From Duganella sp. 1411 (GTDB lineage: Bacteria > Pseudomonadota > Gammaproteobacteria > Burkholderiales > Burkholderiaceae_D), in the NCBI RefSeq assembly GCF_017833525.1, contig NZ_JAFICD010000003.1, positions 310,001 to 374,000 of the forward strand: DNA of 64,000 bases, read 5' to 3'. A program made the position numbers and the translations under genes. Below, one piece after another: positions 26,097 to 36,451 of the stretch. Positions within the stretch are counted from its first letter, which is position 1, and the number at the start of each line of letters is the position of its first letter. The notes beneath the pieces were generated by a model. The model searched no databases and was not told the DNA's origin. It worked only from the letters and a program-made list of their open reading frames with translations.

Positions 26097-26549
26097 ATGA
26101 TCGAGTGGCATTGGCTGGGCTTCGACGACATCCCCCGCAACGACTGGTACGAGGTGCTGCGCCAGCGGCAGGACGTGTTCATCCTCGAGCAAACCTGCTT
26201 GTATCCCGATATCGACGGACTTGACCCCGACAGCCACCACCTGATGGCCTGGCGCGAGATCGACGGCAAGCGCACGCTGGTCGCCTATCTGCGCTGCCTG
26301 CCCCCCGGATTGAAGTATGACGAGATGTCGCTGGGCCGCGTGCTGACCACGCGCGCCGCGCGCGGCAGCGGCATCGGCCGCGAGCTGCTGGCCAAGGCCA
26401 TTCCGCTGGCCGAGGCGCTGCATCCCGGGCACCGCTTCCGCATCGGCGCGCAGGCGCACCTGGGAAAATTCTACGCCGGCTTTGGCTTTAAAACCGTCAC
26501 CGAGCCCTATGACGAAGACGGCATCATGCACATCGACATGGTCCGCTAA
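26097..26549 (+). CDS. elaA: GNAT-family acetyltransferase, ElaA type
   Basis: A 150-residue protein with 'LYAVLRQRQDVFILEQTC'-like features ('WYEVLRQRQDVFILEQTCLYPDIDGLD') and the acetyl-CoA loop 'GRVLTTRAARGSGIGRELL', diagnostic of the ElaA subgroup of GNAT acetyltransferases. C-terminal 'FYAGFGFKTVTEPYDEDGIMHIDM' matches the family. The acceptor substrate is not known for this group. Its last codons are copied in the downstream direct repeat (26538-26602). Confidence 0.88.
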   Translation: MIEWHWLGFDDIPRNDWYEVLRQRQDVFILEQTCLYPDIDGLDPDSHHLMAWREIDGKRTLVAYLRCLPPGLKYDEMSLGRVLTTRAARGSGIGRELLAKAIPLAEALHPGHRFRIGAQAHLGKFYAGFGFKTVTEPYDEDGIMHIDMVR

Positions 26550-26602
26550 ACGAAGCAATACCGATACACCCCATATGGTCCGCTGAACAAGGCATACCGA
26601 TA
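26538..26602. repeat. Tandem duplication of the elaA 3' end
   Basis: ATGGTCCGCT, then AAAC or GAAC, then a stretch ending in ATACCGATA occurs twice, 37 bp apart (26538-26565 and 26575-26602). The first unit contains the last codons and stop of elaA. It appears to be a small local duplication next to a dispersed repeat. Confidence 0.6.
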
Positions 26603-26604
26603 AA

Positions 26605-26656
26605 ACACGCAGGGCGGATTAGGCGGAACGCCGTAATCGGCCATCGATGAGCCGCC
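26605..26656. repeat. Dispersed repeat, GATTACGGCGTTCCGCC family, copy 3 (inverted)
   Basis: CAGGGCGGATTAGGCGGAAC followed by GCCGTAATCGGCC is the reverse complement of copy 1 with one change in the outer arm (ACGCAGGG for ACGTAGGG). It lies between the convergent elaA and histidine kinase genes. Confidence 0.8.
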
Positions 26657-26662
26657 GATAGC

Positions 26663-27911
26663 CTAAAACGTCAGCATGAACCGCGCCCCCTCGCCGACGG
26701 AGCGCGCATACCGCACCGTGCCGCCATTGGCGTGCACCAGATGGCGCACCATGGCCAAACCGATCCCCCTGCCCTGTTTTTTGGTCGAGAAAAACGGCGT
26801 GAAGATATGCGCGGCCAGCGCCTCCGGCACGCCCGGGCCGTTGTCGGCCACCTCGATGCGCAGCCGGCTGCCCCGGCTCAAGCGCGCGCTGACCACCGCT
26901 CGCGGCGCGCGCAACGACACCACCACGGCCATCGCCTCGGCCGCGTTCTTGAGCAGATTGATCAGCGCCTGTTCCAGCTGCCCCGGATCGATCATCACCT
27001 CCAGCGACGCCGGCTCCACCGAAAACACCACCTGGCCGCCAAGCGCCTGCCATTGCGGCGCGATCAGCGCGGACAGGCGCTCGAACAAGTCCTCCAGGCG
27101 CACGCGCTGGGGCTGCGCCTGCGGCACCGTCGACAGGCTGCGATAGCTGCCGACAAAGTCGACCAGGCTGGCGGCGCGGCGGGCGATGGCGTCCAGCGCG
27201 ATGCCCAGGTCGACGTGGATATCGGCGGGCAGTTCCACGCTGGCTTCCTCGAGCAGCCCGTGGGCGGTGCGCGACAGCGAGGCCACCGGTGTCAGGGAGT
27301 TCATGATCTCGTGCGTGAGCACTTGCACCAGCTCGCGCCAGGCGTTGAGCGCCTCCGCTTCCAGTTCGCTTTCCACCGGCATCAGCGCGGCCAGCCGCTG
27401 CGCGCTGCCCTGCACCGACAGCGCCGAGATGGCGACCAGCGCGCGCTCGCCACCGCGTTCGGTGTCGAAGGTGATCAACTTGCGCTGGCCGACCGGCTGC
27501 GCCGCCAGCAGCTCGTGCAGATCCTGCGGCGCGCTGGCGCGGCCCGGCGCCAGCAGCCTGCGGGCGCTGGCGTTGAGCGGCGCCACCTGCCCGGCGCCAC
27601 TGGCGTGCATGATGCGGAACAGCGCGATCGGCGCATGTTCAAGGCGCGCCTCCAACGTCAGCACGCTGGCGGCCAGTTCGTTTTGGCGCGGGCCGGGCGT
27701 CACATCGGCGCTGGCGCCTTGCCGCTCCATGCGCGGCACGCGCGGCCCGAGTTGGCGCAGGCAATGCCACAGCCCCCAGAGCGGGATCAGGCCAAACAGC
27801 GCGCACAGCACGATGCGGCGCGGCTGCGGCGCCGACGACATCGCGTCGGCGCCGGCGGCCAGCGCCATCAGCGCCACTACGCCGGCCGCCACGCCGAGCT
27901 TGAGCGCGCGC

Positions 27912-27922
<11 letters not shown>
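26663..27922 (-). CDS. Membrane sensor histidine kinase (NtrB/NtrY type)
   Basis: A 419-residue kinase. Two N-terminal membrane helices (about 9-24 and 36-54) have almost no periplasmic loop between them. A PAS-like region (about 90-185) follows, then the H-box His204 in 'VLTHEIMNSLTP', the N-box 'NLLKNAAEAM', and ATP-binding glycine motifs 'DNGPGVP' and 'GRGIGLAMV'. The start overlaps the stop of the response-regulator gene by 11 bp, so the two are co-translated. The short periplasmic loop suggests that it senses a membrane or cytoplasmic signal. Its partner controls the divergent export operon, as inferred from the layout. Confidence 0.9.
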
Positions 27923-29273
<1,351 letters not shown>

Positions 29274-29347
29274 GCAGGCATTCTAGCAGCGTGGAAGGGG
29301 ACCGCGGACATGGCCAACGCCGCCCGGCACGCTGCTCCCGGCGCGGA

Positions 29348-29391
29348 TGTCCAATATCGAACATCACCCGGTGTTCGATATCGAACACCGG
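29348..29391. promoter_or_regulatory. Tandem enhancer-like palindromes
   Basis: TGTCCAATATCGAACA (29348-29363) and TGTTCGATATCGAACA (29372-29387) are centred 24 bp apart. The second is a perfect palindrome that extends to 24 bp with CCGG on each side. They lie 50-90 bp upstream of the -24/-12 promoter, where NtrC-type activators bind. Confidence 0.75.
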
Positions 29392-29438
29392 CGCCCCGCA
29401 GGCGCCCGCAAAGCCGGTGAAGCCCCGGTTTTGGGGCG

Positions 29439-29454
29439 TGGCACAGGCTTTGCT
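29439..29454 (+). promoter_or_regulatory. Sigma-54 (-24/-12) promoter of the exporter operon
   Basis: TGGCAC-N5-TTGCT is a full match to the sigma-54 core, with GG at 29440-29441 and GC at 29452-29453. Transcription should start near 29465, after the first ATG of the open frame (29457), which shifts the likely translation start to 29526. Confidence 0.8.
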
Positions 29455-29525
29455 CTATGACCCGTATGCAGATCAAAAAAAATATCGACCAATCCACTCC
29501 GGGCCTGCCGGCCAGCGGCGCGGCG

Positions 29526-30770
29526 ATGGATACCGTGGTGCCGCGCCGACGCGGAAAAACCATCGCCATCGCGGTCGCCTCGGCGCTGGCGGTGGCCGCC
29601 GCCGGCTACGCGCTCTGGGCCTGGATGCCGCGCGGCCTGCAAATCGACGGCGCCGACCTGCGCATCGGCCAAGCCGCGCGCGGCGTCTTCGTCGACGAAA
29701 TCGTCGTGCGGGCCAACGCAGAGCCGCTCAACTCCGTGATCCTCGATTCGGTCGAATCGGGCCGCGTCGAGGAAGTGCTGGCAAGCGATGGCGCGCTGGT
29801 CAAAAAAGGGCAGCTGCTGTTCCGCATCTCCAACCCGCAGCGCAACCTGGAACTGCTGGCGCGGCAGTCGGAACACGCGGTCAGCATCTTCAACCTGTCG
29901 AACCTGCGCGTGGCGCAGGAGGCCAGCGCCAGCGACCATCGCCGGCGGCTGGACGACCTGCGCTTCGACGTCGACCAGGCGCGCAAGCAGCACCAGCGCA
30001 ACGCGCGGCTGGCCGCACAGGGCTTCATTTCCAGCGTGGCGCTGGAGGAGTCGGCGGACAAGCTGCAACAGCAGCAGCGCCAATTGGCCAACGAGGAGCG
30101 CGCGTCCAGCACCGAGGACAAGGTGCGCAGCGCCGCCGCGCAACAACTCGAAAGCGCGATCGACGGCCTGAATTCCGGCCTGAAGCTGGTCTCCGGCACC
30201 GTCGACGCCCTGGCCGTGCGTGCGCCGGTCGAAGGAAGGCTGACCAATTTCCGCCTGCAGGTGGGCGAGTCGATCGCCACCGGCAAAAACATCGGCCGCA
30301 TCGACGACCCGGTGCGTTTCAAGCTGTCGGCCAGCGTCGACGAGTACTACCTCAATCGCATGGCGGTCGGCCGCAAGGGCAGCGTCAAACAGGACGACAA
30401 AAGCTATGCCGCCGACATCAGCACCATCTACCCGCAGATCAAGGAAGGCCGCTTCACCGTCGAGATGGTGTTCAAGGACGGCCAGCCGCCGGTGCTCAAT
30501 CCGGGCCAGAGCCTCGACGCCCGCATCACGCTGGGCGAGCCGGCGCCGGCGCTGCTGCTGCCCAACGGCGCCTTCATCAACGACAGCGGCGGCGCCTGGG
30601 TCTACGTGGTCGACGCCAGCGGACGTGGCGCGCAGCGCCGCGCGGTGCGCATCGGACGCCGCAACAACAGCCAGATCGAAGTGCTCGAGGGACTGGCCGC
30701 CGGCGACAAGGTGATCCTGTCCAGCTACGCCGCCTACGGAAATTCACCCAGGCTGCAAATTACGCAGTAA
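29526..30770 (+). CDS. Periplasmic adaptor (HlyD/MacA-type) of an ABC export system
   Basis: A 414-residue membrane-fusion protein. It has one N-terminal membrane helix ('TIAIAVASALAVAAAGYALWAW'), a biotinyl-lipoyl-like half ('VESGRVEEVLASDGALVKKGQLLFRI'), a long coiled coil (about 110-200), the second lipoyl half ('VRAPVEGRLTNFRLQVGESI'), and beta-barrel and membrane-proximal domains. It is predicted to link the inner-membrane FtsX-type permeases to an outer-membrane channel encoded elsewhere. The frame is open from ATG 29457, but the sigma-54 promoter at 29439-29454 makes ATG 29526 ('MDTVVPRRRGK') the better start. First gene of a four-gene operon. Confidence 0.87.
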   Translation: MDTVVPRRRGKTIAIAVASALAVAAAGYALWAWMPRGLQIDGADLRIGQAARGVFVDEIVVRANAEPLNSVILDSVESGRVEEVLASDGALVKKGQLLFRISNPQRNLELLARQSEHAVSIFNLSNLRVAQEASASDHRRRLDDLRFDVDQARKQHQRNARLAAQGFISSVALEESADKLQQQQRQLANEERASSTEDKVRSAAAQQLESAIDGLNSGLKLVSGTVDALAVRAPVEGRLTNFRLQVGESIATGKNIGRIDDPVRFKLSASVDEYYLNRMAVGRKGSVKQDDKSYAADISTIYPQIKEGRFTVEMVFKDGQPPVLNPGQSLDARITLGEPAPALLLPNGAFINDSGGAWVYVVDASGRGAQRRAVRIGRRNNSQIEVLEGLAAGDKVILSSYAAYGNSPRLQITQ

Positions 30771-30804
30771 ATTCACATCCACACCACCAAAAAGGCAAAC
30801 CCAC

Positions 30805-31485
30805 ATGCTCAAACTTGTCGGCATCAGCAAAATCCACCAGGCCGGTGAAATCCAGACCACGGCCCTGGACCGCATCGACCTCGAGATCGAGGCGGGCGAA
30901 TACGTCGCCATCACCGGGCCGTCCGGCTGCGGCAAATCGACGATGCTGGGCATCCTGGGATTGCTGGATTCGCCCAATCACGGCGAATACTGGTTCGAGG
31001 GCCGCAACGTCGCCGGCTGGAGCGAATCGAAGCTGAACCAGCTGCGGCGCGGCCGCATCGGCTTCATTTTCCAAAGCTTCAACCTGATCGAGGAGCTGAC
31101 CGTGTTCGAAAACGTCGAACTGGCGCTCGAATACAACGGCACCCCGGCGCGCGAGCGGCGCGAACGCGTGACCGCGATGCTCAACAAGCTGGGTGTCGGC
31201 CACCGGGCCGCGCACCGGCCGTCGCAGCTGTCCGGCGGCCAGCAGCAGCGCGTGGCGATCGCGCGCGCGCTGGTGGCCGGTCCCGCCGTGCTGCTGGCCG
31301 ATGAACCGACCGGTAACCTCGACACCGCGCACGGCGACGAGGTCATGCGCCTGCTGCGCGAGATCAACGCCGAGGGCACGACCGTGGTGATGGTGACGCA
31401 CTCGCCGGAGCACGCCGCGCAGGCCTCGCGCACCATCAACCTGCTCGACGGCCGCATCATGGTCGACGCCCTGCAGGCCGCTTAA
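30805..31485 (+). CDS. ABC transporter ATPase, MacB/LolD type
   Basis: A 226-residue ATPase with Walker A 'GPSGCGKST' (38-46), the Q-loop in 'IGFIFQSFNLIEELTVFENV', signature 'LSGGQQQRVAIARAL', Walker B 'VLLADEPTGNLD', and a switch His in 'VMVTHSPEHA'. The 'FQSFNLI' and 'TGNLD' patterns place it in the LolD/MacB/FtsE group that partners FtsX-like permeases and powers extrusion from the periplasmic side rather than transport through the membrane (known for the group). Second gene of the sigma-54 operon. Confidence 0.95.
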   Translation: MLKLVGISKIHQAGEIQTTALDRIDLEIEAGEYVAITGPSGCGKSTMLGILGLLDSPNHGEYWFEGRNVAGWSESKLNQLRRGRIGFIFQSFNLIEELTVFENVELALEYNGTPARERRERVTAMLNKLGVGHRAAHRPSQLSGGQQQRVAIARALVAGPAVLLADEPTGNLDTAHGDEVMRLLREINAEGTTVVMVTHSPEHAAQASRTINLLDGRIMVDALQAA

Positions 31486-31503
31486 GCGTCAGGATCATCC
31501 TTC

Positions 31504-33927
31504 ATGAACCTGCGCGATTTTCGCATCGGCTGGCGCTTGCTGGTCGGGGAACCCGGCTACTCGGCCGCCGTGGTCCTGAGCCTGGCGGTCGGTTTCGCCA
31601 GCTGTTTCCTGCTGCTGGGATTTGTGCGCTACTCGTTCAGCTACGACCGGGACGTGCCGCAAGGCGACCGGATATTCCTGGTCAAAATGCGCAACAACAC
31701 CTTCCAGCAGCCGACGTGGACCGAGTCGGTGCCGCTCGCCTTCCTCGAACCGGCCCGCGCCAGCGGCATGACCGACGGCGTCACCGCCGTGGTGCCGCTG
31801 CCGGTGGGGATGAAGACCAACGCCCTGCCGCAATCGATCCAGCTGGCGGCGGTCCATGCCGATTTCCCCGCGATGTTCGGCGTGCGGGCGCTGGCCGGCG
31901 ACCTGCGTCAGGCCTTGAGCCGGCCCGACACCCTGGCCCTGACGACCAGCAGCGCGACCCGCTTGTTCGGCGGCGCCGACGCCGTCGGCCGGATGGTGCA
32001 CATCGGCGGCAAGCCCTACACGGTGGCGGCGGTGGTCGCCGACCGGCCGTCCAACAGCACCTTGAGCTACGGGGCGCTGGCGGGCATGGATACCGGGGCG
32101 TGGGACAGCGCCGAACGCAAGGTGCTGATGTCGTCGTGGGGTTACATCAACGGCGCAAAGATCTATGTGCGGCTCAAGCCCGGCGTCGGCGCCGAGGCCC
32201 TGCGGCGGCATTTGCAGCGGGCCACCGACGACTCGCCGTACACGCGCGAGCAAGCCGCCGAGCTGGAGGAAAAAACAGTTGGCCGAAAAGTGCGCGACAT
32301 GGCCCTGGGCGCGCTGCCCGATATGTACTTCGACGCCGACACCGCCAACACGCCGAACAGCGGTCCGCATGGCGACATGCGCGCCATGCTGGGCCTGACG
32401 GCGGTGGCGCTGCTGATCCTCGCGCTGGCGGCGATCAACTACGCCAACCTGGCTACCGTGCGCGCGCTGCGGCGCCAGCGCGAAATCGCCGTGCGCAAGG
32501 TGCTCGGCGCCGACGGCATGCGCGTGCTCCGCCAATTCCTGGCCGAATCGCTACTGGTGGCGATGACGGCAACCGCGCTGGGTTTGCTGCTGGCCTGGGT
32601 GATGCTGCCACTGTTCGCCGACCTGGTCGACCGCCGGCTCGACGGCCTGTTCACGCCCATCACGCTACTGGTCAACCTGGCGCTGGGGACGGCGATCGGC
32701 CTGCTGTCGGGCGCCTACCCGGCATGGGTGGCGCTGCGCGTCAGGCCGCCGCAAGCGCTGGCGGGACGCGGTGGCGACGAAACTTCGGGCGCGCTATGGC
32801 TGCGGCGCGTGCTGACGGTGCTGCAGTTTTCCACCGCCATGGGGCTGGTCGCCGTCACGCTGGCGGTGGCCTGGCAAACGCACCACGCCAGCCAGGCCAG
32901 CCCTGGCTTCGACCCATCCCCGCTGCTGGTGTTGGAACTACCAGCCGACACCTCCAATCCGGCCGCCCGCGGTCTGCGCGAGGCGCTCAAACACCTGCCG
33001 GGCGTCGACGGCGTGGCGACATCGCTCGATCCGATCGGACGCCAATTCGCCGGCGCCAACATCAAGGTCACGCGCAAGTCAGGACGCTGGAGCAGCCTGT
33101 CGATCCGCTCGATCAGCGCCGACTTCTTCGATGTCCACGCACTGCGGCCGGTCGCCGGGCGCCTGTTCAGCGATAAGACAGACAAGGACGAGGGCGGCTT
33201 CCAATCGGTGCTGCTCAATGCCCGCGCCGCGCGCGCACTGGGCTTCGCCGACCCGGCCGACGCCGTCGGCCAGCTACTCACCACCGACAGCGGCGACGGC
33301 AAGGTGACCGCGACGATCGTCGGCATCGCGCCCGATCTGCGTTATGACAGCCTGCGCGACACGCCCAAATCCTACCTGTACTTCACCAGCCAGCAAAACA
33401 GCACGCTGACGCTGCGCGCGCGCGGCGACCTGGGCCAACTCGGAGGCGCGACCCACGCGCTGGCCGCGCGCTACTTCCCGAACGACGTGGTGGCAATCCG
33501 CCAGGCGCGCAGCTACTTCGCACTGAACTACGGCGACGATCTGCGGCTTGCCAAGCTGCTTGGCCTGGCGAGCGCCATCGCCGTGATGATCGCCGGCTTC
33601 GGCGTGTACGTGCTGTCGACGTACAACGTGCGCCGGCTGGGCCGGCAGATCGTGCTACGCAAGCTGTTCGGCGCGGGACGGCGCGACATCGCCAGGCTGG
33701 TCGGACGCGAAGCGCTGATCCTGGTGGCGATCAGCGCGGCGATCGGCCTGCCGGTGGCCACGCTGGTGATCCAGCGCTACCTGGCCTCGTTCATCGAACG
33801 CGCGCCGATCGGCGGCTGGACCCTGCTTGCCGGGATACTGACCGCGCTGCTGGTGACGTTGGTGTCGACGTTGCGTGGCACGCTGGCGGCGGTGCGCATG
33901 TCGCCCGCGATGGCATTACGAGACTAA
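31504..33927 (+). CDS. FtsX/MacB-type ABC permease, first paralogue
   Basis: An 807-residue permease. It has an N-terminal helix (about 20-40), a large periplasmic MacB-PCD domain (about 45-280), an FtsX core of three helices (about 295-430), then a second periplasmic domain and a second FtsX core at the C-terminus (about 680-807, ending 'VRMSPAMALRD'). It thus carries two FtsX units in one chain. It is closely related to the next gene: both begin 'DFR.GWRLLV..P..S' and share 'FLLLGFV.YSF.YDRDVP'. Third gene of the operon. Confidence 0.92.
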   Translation: MNLRDFRIGWRLLVGEPGYSAAVVLSLAVGFASCFLLLGFVRYSFSYDRDVPQGDRIFLVKMRNNTFQQPTWTESVPLAFLEPARASGMTDGVTAVVPLPVGMKTNALPQSIQLAAVHADFPAMFGVRALAGDLRQALSRPDTLALTTSSATRLFGGADAVGRMVHIGGKPYTVAAVVADRPSNSTLSYGALAGMDTGAWDSAERKVLMSSWGYINGAKIYVRLKPGVGAEALRRHLQRATDDSPYTREQAAELEEKTVGRKVRDMALGALPDMYFDADTANTPNSGPHGDMRAMLGLTAVALLILALAAINYANLATVRALRRQREIAVRKVLGADGMRVLRQFLAESLLVAMTATALGLLLAWVMLPLFADLVDRRLDGLFTPITLLVNLALGTAIGLLSGAYPAWVALRVRPPQALAGRGGDETSGALWLRRVLTVLQFSTAMGLVAVTLAVAWQTHHASQASPGFDPSPLLVLELPADTSNPAARGLREALKHLPGVDGVATSLDPIGRQFAGANIKVTRKSGRWSSLSIRSISADFFDVHALRPVAGRLFSDKTDKDEGGFQSVLLNARAARALGFADPADAVGQLLTTDSGDGKVTATIVGIAPDLRYDSLRDTPKSYLYFTSQQNSTLTLRARGDLGQLGGATHALAARYFPNDVVAIRQARSYFALNYGDDLRLAKLLGLASAIAVMIAGFGVYVLSTYNVRRLGRQIVLRKLFGAGRRDIARLVGREALILVAISAAIGLPVATLVIQRYLASFIERAPIGGWTLLAGILTALLVTLVSTLRGTLAAVRMSPAMALRD

Positions 33928-33943
33928 ATAAAGGGAGTTGCAA

Positions 33944-36385
33944 ATGAGGCAAAGTGATTTTCGCGTCGGTTGGCGGCTGCTGGTGCGCCAACCGTTCCAG
34001 TCGACCGTCGAGCTGCTGGGACTGGCGACAGGTTTCGCCGTCTGCTTCTTGCTGCTTGGGTTTGTGTACTACTCGTTCGGCTACGACCGCGACGTGCCGG
34101 AGCGCGAACGCGTTTATGTGATCAAGCATCGGCTCAACTTCATCCCCCAGCCGCAATGGATGGAGTACACGCCGTTCGCGCTGCGCGAGGTGGCGCTGCG
34201 CAGCGGCCTGCCGCTGGAGGCCAGCGTGTGGTGGCCGCACAAGACCATGGCGCGGCTGGCCGGCCGGCCGACGGAATTGGAGGTCACCGCGGTCGATCCG
34301 GCGTTCGAGCGCATCGCCGGCCTGCGCGCGCGTGAAGGCGATCTGACACAGGCCCTGACCATGCCCGACGGGCTGGCGGTGACGCGGCAAACCGCGCTGC
34401 GCCTGTTCGGCACCGCCGCCGCCCTGGGCCGCATTGTGGAAATCGACGGCCAGACCTTGCAGGTGCGGGCGGTGCTGGACGACCGGCCCGGCAACAGCAC
34501 CTTGCAGTTCGGCGCGATGGTCGGCATCGGCAGCGCGCTGTGGCCGGACCAGGAGCGCCAGCGCGCGCTGTCGAACTGGATGGGCATCGAGGGCCGCATC
34601 TACGTCAAGACCGGTCCGGGCGTCAGCGCCGAGGCACTGCAAAAGGCGCTGCAGCAGGTGATCGACCAGGCGCCATGGCAAAGCATGGCCACGCCGGAGA
34701 TGAAGCTCGCGCTGGGCGGACGCAAGATGGTCGATATCGCCCTCGGCCCCCTGGCCGACGCCTACTTCGACCGCAGCGTCGCCAACACCATGGGCACCGG
34801 CCCGCGCGGCGACATGCGGCTGGTGCTGGCGATGGGAGCGGCGGGCCTGCTGATCCTCGGCCTGGCGGTGGTCAACTACGTCAACCTGGCGACGATACGC
34901 ACGCTACGCCGCCAGCGCGAGATCGCCATGCGCCGCGTGCTCGGCGCCACCACGAGCAGGCTGCTGACGCAGTTCATGGCCGAATCGGTGCTGCTGTCGC
35001 TGGCCGCCGCCGCGCTGGGCATGCTGCTGGCGTGGCTGCTGCTGCCGCTGTGCTCCGAGTTGTTGCAACGCCGGCTGGACGGCATCTTCACGCCGCTGTC
35101 GACGGCGGCGTGCCTGCTGTTCGGCGCTCTGGTGGGTGCCTTGGCGGGCCTGTATCCGGGCTGGCTGGCGCGCGGCGTCGACATGGGAGCGGCACTGGCC
35201 CAGCGTAGCGGCGAGACGGCCGGCGGCGCCTGGCTGCGGCGCGCGCTGACGGCCTTGCAGTTCGCCACGGCGATGGCGACCGGCAGCCTGGCGCTGGCGA
35301 TCTTGTGGCAGACCCAATTCGCCGGCAAAGTGTCGCCGGGCTTCGATCCGGCGCCGCTGCTGGTGGTGGAAATGAGCGCCGGCATGGAGGACAAGGGGGC
35401 GCGCGCCTTTCGCGACGCCGTGGCCCGGCTGCCGCAGGTGGCGGGCGTGGCCGACAGCCGCAATGTGCCGGGCCGCGACGACGGCACCGGCACGCGCGGC
35501 AGCGCGACGGTCAAGCGCGTGGACGGCAGCGCCGCCGCGATGCCGATCGAATCGGTCGGCACCGAGTTCTTCGACGTCTACGGCCTTTCCGCGCTCGCCG
35601 GCCGGCTGTTCGACCAGCGCTTCGACAAGGCAGACAGCGGCGTCGACGGCGCCGACGAACGCAACGTCGTCGTCAACCAGGCGGCGGTGACGGCGCTGGG
35701 ATGGAGCTCGATGGAGCAGGCGCTGGGCCAGCGCATCAACGGCAGCAACTGGCGCATCGTCGGCGTGGCGCCGGACATACGCTGGCATACGCTGCGCGAG
35801 CCGGCGCGGCCGTTGATCTACATGCCCGATAACGGCGGCCGCCTGCTGACGGTACGGATGCGCGGCACGCCGTCGGCGCCCGGCGCGGTGGATGCGCTGG
35901 TGGGGGCGATCGCCGCCACAGCCACGCGCTACTTCCCTACTTCGCCGCCGACGATACAGCGCGCCGGCGGCTACCACGCCCAGGCTTACGCGGACGATCT
36001 GCGCCTGGCCGGCATGCTGGCCGGCGCCACCGTCCTGGTGTTCGCGCTGGCGGCGTTCGGCATCTACGCGCTGGCGGCAAACAGCGTGCAGCGGCGCGCA
36101 CGCGAGATCGTGCTGCGCAAGCTGCACGGCGCCGGTCGCAGGGCCATCGGCACGCTGGTGGGGCGTGAATTCCTGCTGTTGACGACAGTGGCGGCCTTGA
36201 TCGGACTGCCGCCGGCCGTGCTGGGGATTGAACGCTACCTGGCGCCGTTCGTCGAACGCACGCCGCTGGGTGGCTGGGCGCCGGCGGCGGCGTTGGCAGC
36301 CGCGCTGCTGGTGGCGGCGGCCGCCACCGCGCGCCACACGCTGGCGGCGATGCGCATCTCCCCCGCGCAGGCGCTGCGAGACTAA
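33944..36385 (+). CDS. FtsX/MacB-type ABC permease, second paralogue
   Basis: An 813-residue permease with the same layout as its upstream neighbour, including 'ATIRTLRRQREIAMRRVLGA' (where the neighbour has 'ATVRALRRQREIAVRKVLGA') and the 'RISPAQALRD' end. The two probably form a heterodimer served by the single ATPase gene. The start is ATG 33944, with AAGGGAG six bases upstream; a TTG two codons earlier is too close to that site. A bidirectional terminator ends the operon. Confidence 0.92.
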   Translation: MRQSDFRVGWRLLVRQPFQSTVELLGLATGFAVCFLLLGFVYYSFGYDRDVPERERVYVIKHRLNFIPQPQWMEYTPFALREVALRSGLPLEASVWWPHKTMARLAGRPTELEVTAVDPAFERIAGLRAREGDLTQALTMPDGLAVTRQTALRLFGTAAALGRIVEIDGQTLQVRAVLDDRPGNSTLQFGAMVGIGSALWPDQERQRALSNWMGIEGRIYVKTGPGVSAEALQKALQQVIDQAPWQSMATPEMKLALGGRKMVDIALGPLADAYFDRSVANTMGTGPRGDMRLVLAMGAAGLLILGLAVVNYVNLATIRTLRRQREIAMRRVLGATTSRLLTQFMAESVLLSLAAAALGMLLAWLLLPLCSELLQRRLDGIFTPLSTAACLLFGALVGALAGLYPGWLARGVDMGAALAQRSGETAGGAWLRRALTALQFATAMATGSLALAILWQTQFAGKVSPGFDPAPLLVVEMSAGMEDKGARAFRDAVARLPQVAGVADSRNVPGRDDGTGTRGSATVKRVDGSAAAMPIESVGTEFFDVYGLSALAGRLFDQRFDKADSGVDGADERNVVVNQAAVTALGWSSMEQALGQRINGSNWRIVGVAPDIRWHTLREPARPLIYMPDNGGRLLTVRMRGTPSAPGAVDALVGAIAATATRYFPTSPPTIQRAGGYHAQAYADDLRLAGMLAGATVLVFALAAFGIYALAANSVQRRAREIVLRKLHGAGRRAIGTLVGREFLLLTTVAALIGLPPAVLGIERYLAPFVERTPLGGWAPAAALAAALLVAAAATARHTLAAMRISPAQALRD

Positions 36386-36397
36386 GTAGTCGAGGCG

Positions 36398-36434
36398 AAA
36401 AAAATGGCAGCCATTTCATTGGCTGCCATTTTTA
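36398..36434. terminator. Bidirectional intrinsic terminator
   Basis: ATGGCAGCCA / TGGCTGCCAT (36404-36413 and 36420-36429) form a 10-bp stem flanked by seven A's on the left and TTTTT on the right. It serves both the exporter operon and the convergent FKBP gene. Confidence 0.88.
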
Positions 36435-36451
36435 TTTCGGGATAGCGCAGA

